From Haloimpatiens massiliensis (GTDB taxonomy: Bacteria; Bacillota; Clostridia; Clostridiales; Clostridiaceae): a DNA stretch of 64,000 nucleotides. The stretch lies in assembly GCF_900184255.1 (NCBI RefSeq), contig NZ_LT854640.1, forward strand, positions 416,019 through 480,018, in the 5' to 3' direction. A program made the position numbers and the translations under genes. Each line of letters begins with the position of its first letter. Positions within the stretch are counted from its first letter, which is position 1. Under the pieces are notes generated by a model, which saw only the letters and a list, made by a program, of their open reading frames with translations, searched no databases and had not been told where the DNA came from. Shown in pieces: positions 17,612 to 25,345 of this stretch.

Positions 17612-19573
17612 ATGAAAAGAAATTGTGTATATCCTTTTTCGGCAATTATAGGACAGGAAAAAGTTAAAAAAGCTCTTATGCTCAATGTAATTAATCCATC
17701 TATAGGAGGGGTTTTAATAAGTGGAGAAAAAGGCACAGCAAAATCTACACTAGTAAGAGGGCTGGCTCAGTTGATGAAAGATATGCAAGTTATTGAATTA
17801 CCTTTAAATGTAACAGAGGATAGACTACTTGGAACAATTGATATTGAAAAGGCAATTGCTAAAGGAGAAAAAAGTTTTGAATCAGGAATACTAAAAAAAG
17901 CTCATGGAAATATGTTGTATGTAGATGAAGTTAATCTTTTAAGTGAACATATTGTAAATTGTCTCCTTGAAGTATCTGCCTCAGGAATAAATCACGTGGA
18001 GAGGGAAGGTATATCCTTTCAGCATCATTCACGTTTTGTTTTAGTTGGAACTATGAATCCGGAAGAAGGAAATTTAAGATCTCAGTTTTTAGATAGATTT
18101 GGATTATATGTAGATGTTAAAGGAAGTAAAGATATAGTAGAAAGAAAAGAGATAATAAAGAGAAGGCTAAAATACGAAGAAAATCCATTGGATTACATAA
18201 ATATATGGAAAGTTCAGTCAGAGCCTCTTTTAAATAAAATTTTAGAAGCAAAAGATTATCTTATAAAAGTTGAAGTTTCAGATAGCATAATGAATCTTGC
18301 AGCAGGAATTTCTAAAGAAGCAAATTGCTGTGGACATAGGGCAGAACTTGTAATAATTGAAACTGCAAAAGCCATAGCAGCTTTTGAAAATAGAAAGAAT
18401 ATAACTGTTAATGATATTAAGGAGGCAGCGGAGTTAGCACTTCCTCATAGAATGAGAGAAATTCCTTCCAAAATCAATGAAACACAGGAAAATCAAGATA
18501 AGAATGAAGAAAAAGATGAAAATAAAAATAATCTAGAAGATAGTATGGAGCATAATTCTAAGCAAAATAACAATGCAATGGAAAGTAATTATGAGACTAA
18601 TGAAAAAGCTAATGAAAAATCTCAAGAGCAATATGATAAAAAGGAAGGAAACGAAAAAAAAGAAGAAAATATAAATAGTAATTTACATGACAAAGAAGAG
18701 CATGAAAACGAAAACAATAAAGATGAGAGTAATGAAGTTATAGATGAAATAGGTAGAACATTTACAGTTAAGTCTTTAAATATCCAAGCCATAGATAGAA
18801 AAGAACGTAAAGGTAGTGGAAAAAGAAGTAGAACTAAAACAGATTTAATTCAAGGAAGATATATAAGATATTCATTTCCTAAAGAAAAGGTAAAGGATAT
18901 AGCTTTTGATGCCACTTTTAGGGCAGCAGCTCCCTATCAGAAATTAAGAAAAAAGAATGGACTTGCTATAGCCATAGAAAAAAAAGATTTTAGAGAAAAA
19001 GTAAGAGAAAAGAGAACAGGAAGTACTATATTATTTATTGTAGATGCCAGTGGATCTATGGGAGCTAAAAAGAGAATGGCTGCAGTTAAGGGCGCTGTAG
19101 TTTCACTTCTTACAGATGCATATCAGAAAAGAGATAAGGTAGGTATGGTAGCTTTTAGAAAAAAAGAAGCAGAAGTTTTGCTTGGTATTACTCGAAGTGT
19201 GGAGCTTGCTCAAAAGAGCCTTACAACTATGACGACAGGAGGGAGAACTCCACTGGCAGCAGGGCTTTTCAAAGGATGTGAAATTTTGAAAGCCGCTAAA
19301 AAGAAAGATCCGGATATGGTGCCAGTTATAGTTCTTGTATCAGATGGAAGATCTAATTCATCACTAAATGGAGGAGATGCCCTTCAGGAGGCTATAAATA
19401 TGGCAAATATAATTTCGGAGGAAGGAATACAAACAATAGTCATAGATACAGAGCAGGACTTTATAAAACTTGGACTTGCCAAAAAAATGGCACAGGTTAT
19501 GAAGGCTCAATACTATAAGTTAGAAGAACTTGAAGCCGGAGAAATTGCTGGGGTCGTAAGAAGTTGTGTTTAG
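17612..19573 (+). CDS. Chelatase subunit D-like protein (AAA + acidic linker + VWA)
   Basis: About 653 residues in three parts. An N-terminal AAA+ domain closely resembles the upstream gene and keeps Walker A (SGEKGTAKST). A low-complexity linker of Asn, Glu and Lys covers roughly 300-400. A C-terminal von Willebrand A domain has an intact MIDAS start (DASGSMGAKKRM). BchD/CobT-type proteins couple the ATPase ring to the chelatase through this domain. Most BchD proteins have lost Walker A; here it is kept. The start is ATG at 17612 (a GTG directly before it is an alternative). No CobN/BchH-size subunit lies in the window. Confidence 0.87.
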   Translation: MKRNCVYPFSAIIGQEKVKKALMLNVINPSIGGVLISGEKGTAKSTLVRGLAQLMKDMQVIELPLNVTEDRLLGTIDIEKAIAKGEKSFESGILKKAHGNMLYVDEVNLLSEHIVNCLLEVSASGINHVEREGISFQHHSRFVLVGTMNPEEGNLRSQFLDRFGLYVDVKGSKDIVERKEIIKRRLKYEENPLDYINIWKVQSEPLLNKILEAKDYLIKVEVSDSIMNLAAGISKEANCCGHRAELVIIETAKAIAAFENRKNITVNDIKEAAELALPHRMREIPSKINETQENQDKNEEKDENKNNLEDSMEHNSKQNNNAMESNYETNEKANEKSQEQYDKKEGNEKKEENINSNLHDKEEHENENNKDESNEVIDEIGRTFTVKSLNIQAIDRKERKGSGKRSRTKTDLIQGRYIRYSFPKEKVKDIAFDATFRAAAPYQKLRKKNGLAIAIEKKDFREKVREKRTGSTILFIVDASGSMGAKKRMAAVKGAVVSLLTDAYQKRDKVGMVAFRKKEAEVLLGITRSVELAQKSLTTMTTGGRTPLAAGLFKGCEILKAAKKKDPDMVPVIVLVSDGRSNSSLNGGDALQEAINMANIISEEGIQTIVIDTEQDFIKLGLAKKMAQVMKAQYYKLEELEAGEIAGVVRSCV

Positions 19574-19643
19574 ATTTTTTTGTTCTCATATTTAATTCTG
19601 TAATAAAAAATAAATAGATGTTCTAAACACCAGTAATTAAGTA

Positions 19644-21156
19644 CTCAACTTTCGCAGGACAAAAAGACTAACTTCTCCTTGATATAACAAGGTAAAGCAG
19701 CAATAAAACTATCTATTATTGAGTCAATAATGTCTTTTGAAAGAAGAAGTTTTTCAGTTAATACATTTTTTAAAATATCTATAATAAGATTCATTACTTC
19801 ACAAAACTTAACATCTTGAAGTTCATCACAACATTGATAAAAAAATCCACCGATAGTTCTGACATCATTATTCTTACGACTTTCTAAAGTAAGCATAATA
19901 TACCTAGTAAAAACTATAGAAGTATGTGAAACCATGGAATCATAAGAACGCCCTTGAAACTCTTTAGCGAGTTTTAGAAAGGACTTGTTCATTTTAAAGA
20001 AAACCTCTATATCCCAACGTTTTCCATAAATTCTTACTATCTCGTTATCATCTAAGGATATATTGGTTGAAATTAAAGCAAGCCATTTTCTACTTCTGTT
20101 TCTGTCCCTTACAAATACAATTTTTGCTTTTACTTCATTACCATTTTTGTCAGAGCCAATACCTACAATAGCAGAAGAGAGAATTTTGGCCTTACCACGC
20201 CTTTTTCTTAAAGCAGCGTAAAGATCTTTAAGGTTCAATAATTTACCATTGTAATTGTAGTAAACCCTTGGCATTGCTTTAACCATGGCAATAGTATTAA
20301 GTTTGAGTTCTAAAATCTGTATAAGAGTTTTTGGGTACGTAAACCAGCTGTCAAAAAGAACATATGAAGCAGGAATAGCATATTTTGAAACTTGTTTAAG
20401 TAAACTAATCATAACTTCGGGTGACTTTAAAATAGCCTCCTTACGGAGTTTAGATCCATTAGTTCTTTTATCAATATTGTGATTTTCTGAGCAAAGTCTG
20501 TTTTTCTCCTTTTCGGAAGAAAGTAGAGTGAACGCAAGTGGTAAAAAAGTGTTGCCATCTGACCAGCCAAGAGTAAGAAGGCGAAAGCCCTTGATATATT
20601 TATGATCAACATGATCACGAACTCTTGCAAGAAGTTCAACAGATTTACTTCTAGATCTACTGTATAAAGAATCATCAACTACAAGTACATTAACTCTATC
20701 TTCAGAAGTAAGAGGCACAATAATGTTTTTTATGATTGATGAAGAAAGTAAAAACAGAAATTTTCTCCAATTGAAGTTTGGTGAGTTAAGGAATCTATAT
20801 ATAGTATCCTTTGAAAATTGATTATTTTTTCCAAATTCCAAGTTTCTAAATAAGTTTTTTCCAGTAAAAACAAGCATAAAGATATATTTAAATATTTTTA
20901 TACAGGAAAATCCTTTTTCTTTAGAAAAATTACATTGTTTAAGTATGTATCCAATTTTGTTATCCTTAAAAAATCTATTTATAGTAAAATTAAGTTGTTT
21001 ATCAGTAGTATCATTTGATATAATAGTATTCATAAGAAACATTCCTTTCCTTGGTGTGATGTTTGTCATGATTCTATTATACCAAAAGGAATGTTTCTTT
21101 GCTTTATATGTTTATTTTAAAGGCTTCCGCCTTAAATTTTATGTGCGAAAGTTGAG
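19644..21156. mobile_element. Complete IS4-family insertion sequence
   Basis: A 1513-bp element bounded by perfect 13-bp terminal inverted repeats (CTCAACTTTCGCA at 19644-19656, TGCGAAAGTTGAG at 21144-21156) and flanked by a 7-bp direct repeat TTAAGTA (19637-19643 and 21157-21163). It carries one minus-strand transposase gene whose stop codon lies inside the left terminal repeat. It landed between the chelatase operon and what appears to be that operon's terminator. Confidence 0.92.
19645..21033 (-). CDS. IS4-family DDE transposase
   Basis: About 462 residues with an uninterrupted frame. The DDE triad is visible: first Asp in VVDDSLYSRS, second in VLFDSWFTYP, and the Glu in the IS4 signature YGKRWDIEVFFK. 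I chose the ATG at 21033 because AAGGAAAGGA stands ahead of it; an in-frame ATG at 21069 lacks a ribosome site and lies just behind a TATAAT box. Completeness of gene and ends suggests it is, or was recently, active. Confidence 0.92.
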   Translation of the reverse strand: MNTIISNDTTDKQLNFTINRFFKDNKIGYILKQCNFSKEKGFSCIKIFKYIFMLVFTGKNLFRNLEFGKNNQFSKDTIYRFLNSPNFNWRKFLFLLSSSIIKNIIVPLTSEDRVNVLVVDDSLYSRSRSKSVELLARVRDHVDHKYIKGFRLLTLGWSDGNTFLPLAFTLLSSEKEKNRLCSENHNIDKRTNGSKLRKEAILKSPEVMISLLKQVSKYAIPASYVLFDSWFTYPKTLIQILELKLNTIAMVKAMPRVYYNYNGKLLNLKDLYAALRKRRGKAKILSSAIVGIGSDKNGNEVKAKIVFVRDRNRSRKWLALISTNISLDDNEIVRIYGKRWDIEVFFKMNKSFLKLAKEFQGRSYDSMVSHTSIVFTRYIMLTLESRKNNDVRTIGGFFYQCCDELQDVKFCEVMNLIIDILKNVLTEKLLLSKDIIDSIIDSFIAALPCYIKEKLVFLSCES

Positions 21157-21176
21157 TTAAGTATATTTAATGATTA

Positions 21177-21280
21177 AGGAGCTGTCGCAATAAGAATAAA
21201 TCCTACGATATATTGTGTTAACTTTAAATTTGCAAAACAATATATTGTATGTGAATTCTTTAATTCCACAGCTTCTTTTT
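21177..21280 (+). terminator. Long imperfect hairpin with T tail
   Basis: The base stem is 10 bp with one G-T pair (AAGGAGCTGT from 21177, ACAGCTTCTT from 21268). Inside are AAGAAT/ATTCTT and the 9-bp stem ATATATTGT/ACAATATAT (21208-21216, 21237-21245). A run of T follows. It most likely ended the chelatase operon before the insertion sequence came in between. Confidence 0.55.
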
Positions 21281-21286
21281 TAGTTA

Positions 21287-21340
21287 TTGGCATTTGACAA
21301 CAAATCCAAAAAGAAGTAATATATAATTGGCAAATGCCAA
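21287..21340 (+). promoter_or_regulatory. Promoter with two matching operators (TTGGCA-2-TGCCAA)
   Basis: TTGACA (21294-21299) and TAATAT (21317-21322) are 17 bases apart. One inverted repeat, TTGGCATTTGACAA (21287-21300), covers the -35; a perfect-arm copy, TTGGCAAATGCCAA (21327-21340), lies just after the -10. The two are 40 bases apart on the same face of the helix. A repressor bound to both would block the NifX-like/MinD-like operon. The DUF134 protein at 28320 is a candidate binder, by inference only. Confidence 0.6.
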
Positions 21341-21431
21341 TATACATTTTAATAAACTTGGTTAATAAATTTGGATTTAATATTTAATTTTTCAGTAAAA
21401 AAATATAATAAGAAGATTTGGAGGAATAATA

Positions 21432-21797
21432 ATGAAAATAGCAATTTCAGCAACAGGGAAAACTGTTGAAAATTTACTTGATATGAGATTTGGCAGATGT
21501 GAATATTTTCAAATTCACGATATTGAAAATGGTGAAGTTAAAGTTTTGGAAAATGAAGGACAAAATGCAAGCGGAGGAGCAGGTATTGCTGCATCTAATC
21601 AGCTTATAGAAGAAAAAATAGATGTTATTATCACAGGAAACCTTGGACCTAATGCATTTGAAATTATTGAAAAAGAGGGAGTTAAGGCATATAAGTGTAG
21701 TAATATAGCTATAAGTTCAGTACTTAAAAAATATAAAAATGGAGAACTTGAAGAAATAAAAATATCCGGTCCTGCACATCATGGAGGAAGCAATTAG
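21432..21797 (+). CDS. NifX/NifB-domain protein (iron-molybdenum cofactor-like family)
   Basis: A 121-residue single-domain protein of the dinitrogenase Fe-Mo cofactor family (MKIAISATGKTVENLLDMRF; later ITGNLGPNAFEII). In nitrogen fixers this fold carries cofactor or its Fe-S precursor; in organisms without nitrogenase the role is unknown. No nif structural genes are here. TTGGAGGAAT precedes the ATG. The next two genes encode MinD-like ATPases with ferredoxin inserts, a combination that recurs in anaerobes. Confidence 0.9.
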   Translation: MKIAISATGKTVENLLDMRFGRCEYFQIHDIENGEVKVLENEGQNASGGAGIAASNQLIEEKIDVIITGNLGPNAFEIIEKEGVKAYKCSNIAISSVLKKYKNGELEEIKISGPAHHGGSN

Positions 21798-21815
21798 ATT
21801 GGAGATGATTATGTA

Positions 21816-22652
21816 GTGAATATAGCAGTTTTAAGTGGTAAAGGAGGAACAGGTAAAACCACAGTTTCAACTAATCTTGCTCTTGCTCTAAATGCAAATT
21901 ATATAGATTGCGATGTAGAAGAACCAAATGGTTTCTTATTTTTAAAGCCTAAGGTAGAACGAATGGAAAAAGTTATGGTGGAATATCCTATAATAGATGA
22001 CAATAAGTGTATAAATTGCGGAGTATGTGTAAATGTATGTCAATTCAATGCACTTGCAAAAGTAAAGGATGACATTATGCTTTTTCAAAAGTTATGTCAC
22101 GGTTGTGGTGCTTGTGAAATTGCATGTAAAAATAACGCTATAACTTATAGTAAAAGAGAAATAGGTAAAATAGAAAAAGGTACTATTAGAAATTTAAATT
22201 GTAGTAGAGGCGTTTTAAATATAAGTGAGCCTATGGCGGTACCAGTTATTAGAGAATTACTTAAAGATTTATCAGAATCAGATGGGATTAATTTAATTGA
22301 TTGTCCTCCAGGTACTTCTTGTAATGTAGTAAATGCTTTGAAATTTGCTCAGGGGGCAATACTTGTTACAGAACCTTCTGAATTCGGACTTCATGATTTA
22401 AAAATGGCTGTAAAGCTTGTGAAAATGTATAATATACCTTTTGGAATAGTTATAAATAAGGATGATGGAAAAGATAACACAGTAAAAAAATATTGTAGAG
22501 AAGAAAAAATATCATTAATAGGTACTATTCCCTATAACAAAGATACAGCGGTGCTTTATTCTAGGGGAGAAGTATTGTATGATTATTTAATTCATAAAAA
22601 GGTATTTGATAAGCTTTCAGAAGAAGTAAGGGAGGTGCTATCTTGGAATTAG
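21816..22652 (+). CDS. MinD/Mrp-family ATPase with two 4Fe-4S inserts (first copy)
   Basis: A 278-residue P-loop ATPase beginning with the deviant Walker A GKGGTGKTT. A two-cluster ferredoxin domain is inserted at about residues 60-110: CINCGVCVNVCQFNAL and CHGCGACEIACKNNAI, eight Cys in all. The rest is a MinD/ParA core (LIDCPPGTSCNVV). Such proteins are thought to help move or insert Fe-S clusters. The start is GTG at 21816, after GGAGATG; the ATG just before it is followed at once by a stop. It overlaps the next gene by 10 bases. Confidence 0.9.
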   Translation: MNIAVLSGKGGTGKTTVSTNLALALNANYIDCDVEEPNGFLFLKPKVERMEKVMVEYPIIDDNKCINCGVCVNVCQFNALAKVKDDIMLFQKLCHGCGACEIACKNNAITYSKREIGKIEKGTIRNLNCSRGVLNISEPMAVPVIRELLKDLSESDGINLIDCPPGTSCNVVNALKFAQGAILVTEPSEFGLHDLKMAVKLVKMYNIPFGIVINKDDGKDNTVKKYCREEKISLIGTIPYNKDTAVLYSRGEVLYDYLIHKKVFDKLSEEVREVLSWN

Positions 22653-23503
22653 CAGTTTTAAGTGGAAAAGGTGGCACAGGAAAAACTACTATTGCAACAG
22701 CTTTATCTGAACTTGCAAATGAAGTTGTGAGAATAGATTGTGATGTAGATGCACCAAATCTTTATCTTTTTTACAGAGGTAAGGATATTGAAAAAAATAA
22801 ATTTATAGGAGGTAAAAAGGCAAGTATAGATGAATCACTTTGCATTAAATGTGGCAAATGTGGGAGTGTATGTAGATTTCATGCTATAGAGAAATTTCAT
22901 ATAAATCCATTTGTTTGTGAAGGCTGTGGAGCATGTACATTAATATGCCCCCAGAATGCTATAAAATTAATTGATGAAAAGACTGCAGATACATTTATTA
23001 CTGAGCTAGATAAAGGAATAATTTCAAGGGCAGAAATGGAAGTAGGCAGTGATGGCTCAGGAAAGTTAATAACTAATTTAAGGAAAAATGCAAAACGATT
23101 TAGCCGAAATGAAAAATTGACCATAATTGACGGTTCACCAGGTATTGGTTGTGCTGTTATAGCTTCAATAACAGGAGTGGATGCGGTTTTAGTTGTTACG
23201 GAACCTACAAAATCAGGGCTTGAAGACTTAATGAGGGTAGTAGATTTATGTAAGCATTTTGGAGTTTTTACTATGGTTTGTATAAATAAATATGATATTA
23301 ATGAAGATATGAGCAAGGAAATAGAAAAATTCATTGTTGAAAATCAGTTAGCTTTAGTAGGTAAAATTCCTTATGATGATACTGTCATGAAATCAATAAA
23401 TCAATTAAAGCCTATAACCTTTTACAAAGATAGTATAGCAGAAAAAGCTATTGAAAGCATGTGGAATAATATGAAAAAATGCTTAATAAATTTTGACGTT
23501 TAG
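22643..23503 (+). CDS. MinD/Mrp-family ATPase with two 4Fe-4S inserts (second copy)
   Basis: A 286-residue paralogue of the preceding protein, with SGKGGTGKTT and ferredoxin motifs CIKCGKCGSVCRFHAI and CEGCGACTLICPQNAI. The two are translationally coupled, and paired copies are the rule in this family, so a heterodimer is likely. The start is TTG at 22643, with GGGAGGTG in front. Confidence 0.9.
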   Translation: MELAVLSGKGGTGKTTIATALSELANEVVRIDCDVDAPNLYLFYRGKDIEKNKFIGGKKASIDESLCIKCGKCGSVCRFHAIEKFHINPFVCEGCGACTLICPQNAIKLIDEKTADTFITELDKGIISRAEMEVGSDGSGKLITNLRKNAKRFSRNEKLTIIDGSPGIGCAVIASITGVDAVLVVTEPTKSGLEDLMRVVDLCKHFGVFTMVCINKYDINEDMSKEIEKFIVENQLALVGKIPYDDTVMKSINQLKPITFYKDSIAEKAIESMWNNMKKCLINFDV

Positions 23504-23583
23504 ACTTAAAGAAAAGGTGTATTCTGTAAAAAATAATAAATATGTCTATGATATTTTTGAAATATGTATAAGTATTAAAAAAA

Positions 23584-23605
23584 TAGTGTAAAGAATTTTA
23601 CACTA
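23584..23605 (+). promoter_or_regulatory. Perfect inverted repeat before the second NifX-like gene
   Basis: TAGTGTAAA (23584-23592) and TTTACACTA (23597-23605) form 9-bp arms with spacer GAAT. There is no T tail, so an operator is more likely than a terminator. It differs from the operator ahead of the first NifX-like gene. Confidence 0.5.
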
Positions 23606-23632
23606 ACATTAAAATATAAGGAGGAGTTTTGA

Positions 23633-23989
23633 ATGAAAATAGCAGTTGCAAGTGATGGAAAATATGTAAGTGGGCATTTTGGACATTGTGAAGGATTTAC
23701 AATATATGAAATAGGAGAGGATAAATCACTAAACAAAAATTTTACTCCAAATCCAGGACATAGACCTGGATATCTTCCAGTATTTTTAAAGGAATTAGAT
23801 GTAAATGTTATTATTGCAGGTGGTATGGGAGAAACAGCACAGCAGCTATTTAATGAAAATAATATTCAAGTAGTAGTTGGTGCACAAGGCTTAAGCGATG
23901 ATACAGTAGAAAAATATATAAATGGTCAATTAAAATCTACAGGCAGTGTTTGTAGAGAACATGAACATGAAGGACATTGTAATGAATAA
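23633..23989 (+). CDS. NifX/NifB-domain protein, second copy
   Basis: A 118-residue protein of the same family (MKIAVASDGKYVSGHFGHCE), ending in a His/Glu/Cys-rich tail (CREHEHEGHCNE) that could bind metal. AAGGAGGAG precedes the ATG. It has its own upstream inverted repeat and is probably transcribed separately from the pair of ATPases, though it belongs to the same functional group. Confidence 0.9.
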   Translation: MKIAVASDGKYVSGHFGHCEGFTIYEIGEDKSLNKNFTPNPGHRPGYLPVFLKELDVNVIIAGGMGETAQQLFNENNIQVVVGAQGLSDDTVEKYINGQLKSTGSVCREHEHEGHCNE

Positions 23990-24052
23990 TTAAACGGATG
24001 ATTTTATAATATATAATTCAAACATTGTGTTTATAGGATTATGCAGTAAATA

Positions 24053-24220
24053 CTGAAAAAATTAAAATCCCTTAATTGTGGAAACTTATATAAAATAGAC
24101 TACGAACAGGACAAATACAATTGTCCTGTTTGTGGTTCCAATAAAGTTACTTACAGTGAAGAGACAAATTTTTGTACTAAACGGTATAACAATGATAAAA
24201 ATCATCGAAGTACTGTATAA
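24053..24220 (+). pseudogene. Small zinc-ribbon protein, probably decayed
   Basis: A frame of 55 codons reads as a small zinc ribbon: NCGNLYKIDYEQ, then CPVCGSNK, and a Cys/Lys-rich tail. It has no ATG; the frame opens at CTG (24053) in the place where the natural start would stand, and the first Cys of the expected CxxC pair is Ser (TCC at 24068). Both changes are single bases from the expected codons. A weak ribosome site and the double defect suggest a recently inactivated gene, although a CTG start is possible. Confidence 0.5.
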
Positions 24221-24289
24221 TTTTATAGGCACATTAAGTGCTTTGGATAGATATTATTTAATAAAATATATAAAAAATGGGGGATTATT

Positions 24290-24781
24290 ATGGAAAAAGT
24301 ACAAGGAAATATGAAATCATGTCTTCAACCAACACCTAAAATATTAGTTTCTTGTAGAGGTGTTGATGGAAAAAATAATGCATTAGCTGTGGCATATTGC
24401 TGTAATTGTAGTTATGATCCACCAATGGTTATGGTGGGTATTGTTCCTTCACGTTACTCTTATAATATTGTAAAGGAAACGGGAGTTTTTGTGGTGAATA
24501 TTGTTACAAAAGAGCAAAAGGAAATGTTTGATTATTTAGGTAGTCATAGTGGTAGAGATGAAGATAAATTTTCAAAACTTAATATTAAAGTTGAAGAAGG
24601 TGTAAAGGTCAATGCACCTTTATTGGCTGAGTGTCCAGTAAATATAGAATGTAAGGTAGTGGATTCTATATCTACTGGTTCACATGAAATGTTTGTAGGT
24701 AAAATTGAATATGTGCATTGTGATACAAAAATAGTAGATGATAAAGGTAATATTGATTTTTCTAAAATTGATATTTTATAA
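24290..24781 (+). CDS. Flavin reductase/flavoredoxin-like protein
   Basis: A 163-residue protein of the flavin reductase-like FMN-binding family: the start (KILVSCRGVDGKNNALAVAYC) and the middle (PPMVMVGIVPSRYSYNIVKE) match the flavoredoxin fold, a split beta-barrel that holds FMN and passes electrons between ferredoxins and other partners. GGGGGATT precedes the ATG. It sits in the Fe-S and cofactor cluster, where a redox role fits. Physiological partners are unknown. Confidence 0.85.
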   Translation: MEKVQGNMKSCLQPTPKILVSCRGVDGKNNALAVAYCCNCSYDPPMVMVGIVPSRYSYNIVKETGVFVVNIVTKEQKEMFDYLGSHSGRDEDKFSKLNIKVEEGVKVNAPLLAECPVNIECKVVDSISTGSHEMFVGKIEYVHCDTKIVDDKGNIDFSKIDIL

Positions 24782-24799
24782 TATTACCATAAAAAGTTA

Positions 24800-24849
24800 T
24801 TGACATATACCCAAAACAAAGGTATTATAATGGTAACGGGTAAATACCC
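24800..24849 (+). promoter_or_regulatory. Promoter with GGGTA-2-TACCC operator
   Basis: TTGACA (24800-24805) and TATTAT (24823-24828) are 17 bases apart. The inverted repeat GGGTAAATACCC (24838-24849) lies just behind the -10, and a second TACCC...GGTA pair (about 24808-24824) overlaps the spacer. ATACCCAAAA occurs twice, once in each site. The layout mirrors the promoter at 21287. Confidence 0.6.
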
Positions 24850-24876
24850 AAAATAAAAATAAAAGGAGATGGGTTT

Positions 24877-25149
24877 ATGCCAAGAAGAGATGGTACGGGT
24901 CCAACAGGAATGGGATCCATGACAGGAAGAGGACTAGGACTTTGCAATGTAGCTAAAGTAGCAGGTGCAATTGGTGGATTAGGTCTTGGATTAGGTTTAG
25001 GCTGTAGAAGAGGTTTTAGAAGGAATAGCTTTAACAATTCAATCAATATTGAGAATCAAAGAGATTTACTTATGGAAGAAAAAGCTATTCTTGAAAACAA
25101 ACTTAAGCTACTTAATGAGCAATTAAATACATTTCAAGATGAAAAGTAG
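24877..25149 (+). CDS. DUF5320-type Gly-rich small protein
   Basis: A 90-residue protein with the family start PRRDGTGPTGMGSMTGRG, a Gly/Leu-rich middle (GGLGLGLGLGC) and a C-terminal coiled coil (about 57-88). Proteins of this kind accompany NifX-like and DUF134 genes in many anaerobes; their role is unknown. AAAGGAG precedes the ATG, and a terminator follows directly, so it is a single-gene unit. Confidence 0.8.
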   Translation: MPRRDGTGPTGMGSMTGRGLGLCNVAKVAGAIGGLGLGLGLGCRRGFRRNSFNNSINIENQRDLLMEEKAILENKLKLLNEQLNTFQDEK

Positions 25150-25152
25150 GTA

Positions 25153-25177
25153 AGAGGTGGTTTTCCACCTTTTATTT
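25153..25177 (+). terminator. Terminator after the DUF5320 gene
   Basis: AGGTGG (25155-25160) and CCACCT (25165-25170) enclose a TTTT loop, flanked by A and T runs. Confidence 0.8.
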
Positions 25178-25345
25178 ACTATATATTAAAATATGTAGTT
25201 TAAATTAAAGAGAAAAAGATATTTGGTAGTGTAAATTAAGCTATGAAAAAAAGTATTAGAAAGATATATGCCAATTAATGCATAGTAATAGTTAAACATT
25301 TATATAATTTACTGTAATAGTATTTATATAAGAAAGGATAATGTT

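Noticed and set aside
20285..20678. Frames on both strands inside the transposase gene
   Set aside because: They are shadows of the intact transposase, which explains the sequence fully.
19644..21156. The insertion sequence as interruption of a chelatase gene
   Set aside because: The chelatase frame ends at 19573 with a normal C-terminus, 70 bases before the element, so no gene is split.
24132..24314. 60-codon frame between the NifX-like gene and the flavin reductase
   Set aside because: It overlaps the zinc-ribbon frame and the true start of the flavin reductase and has no ribosome site or domain.
25200..25345. PerR box before katG
   Set aside because: TATAATTTACTGTAATA resembles the PerR consensus only in part; the match is no better than chance in AT-rich DNA.
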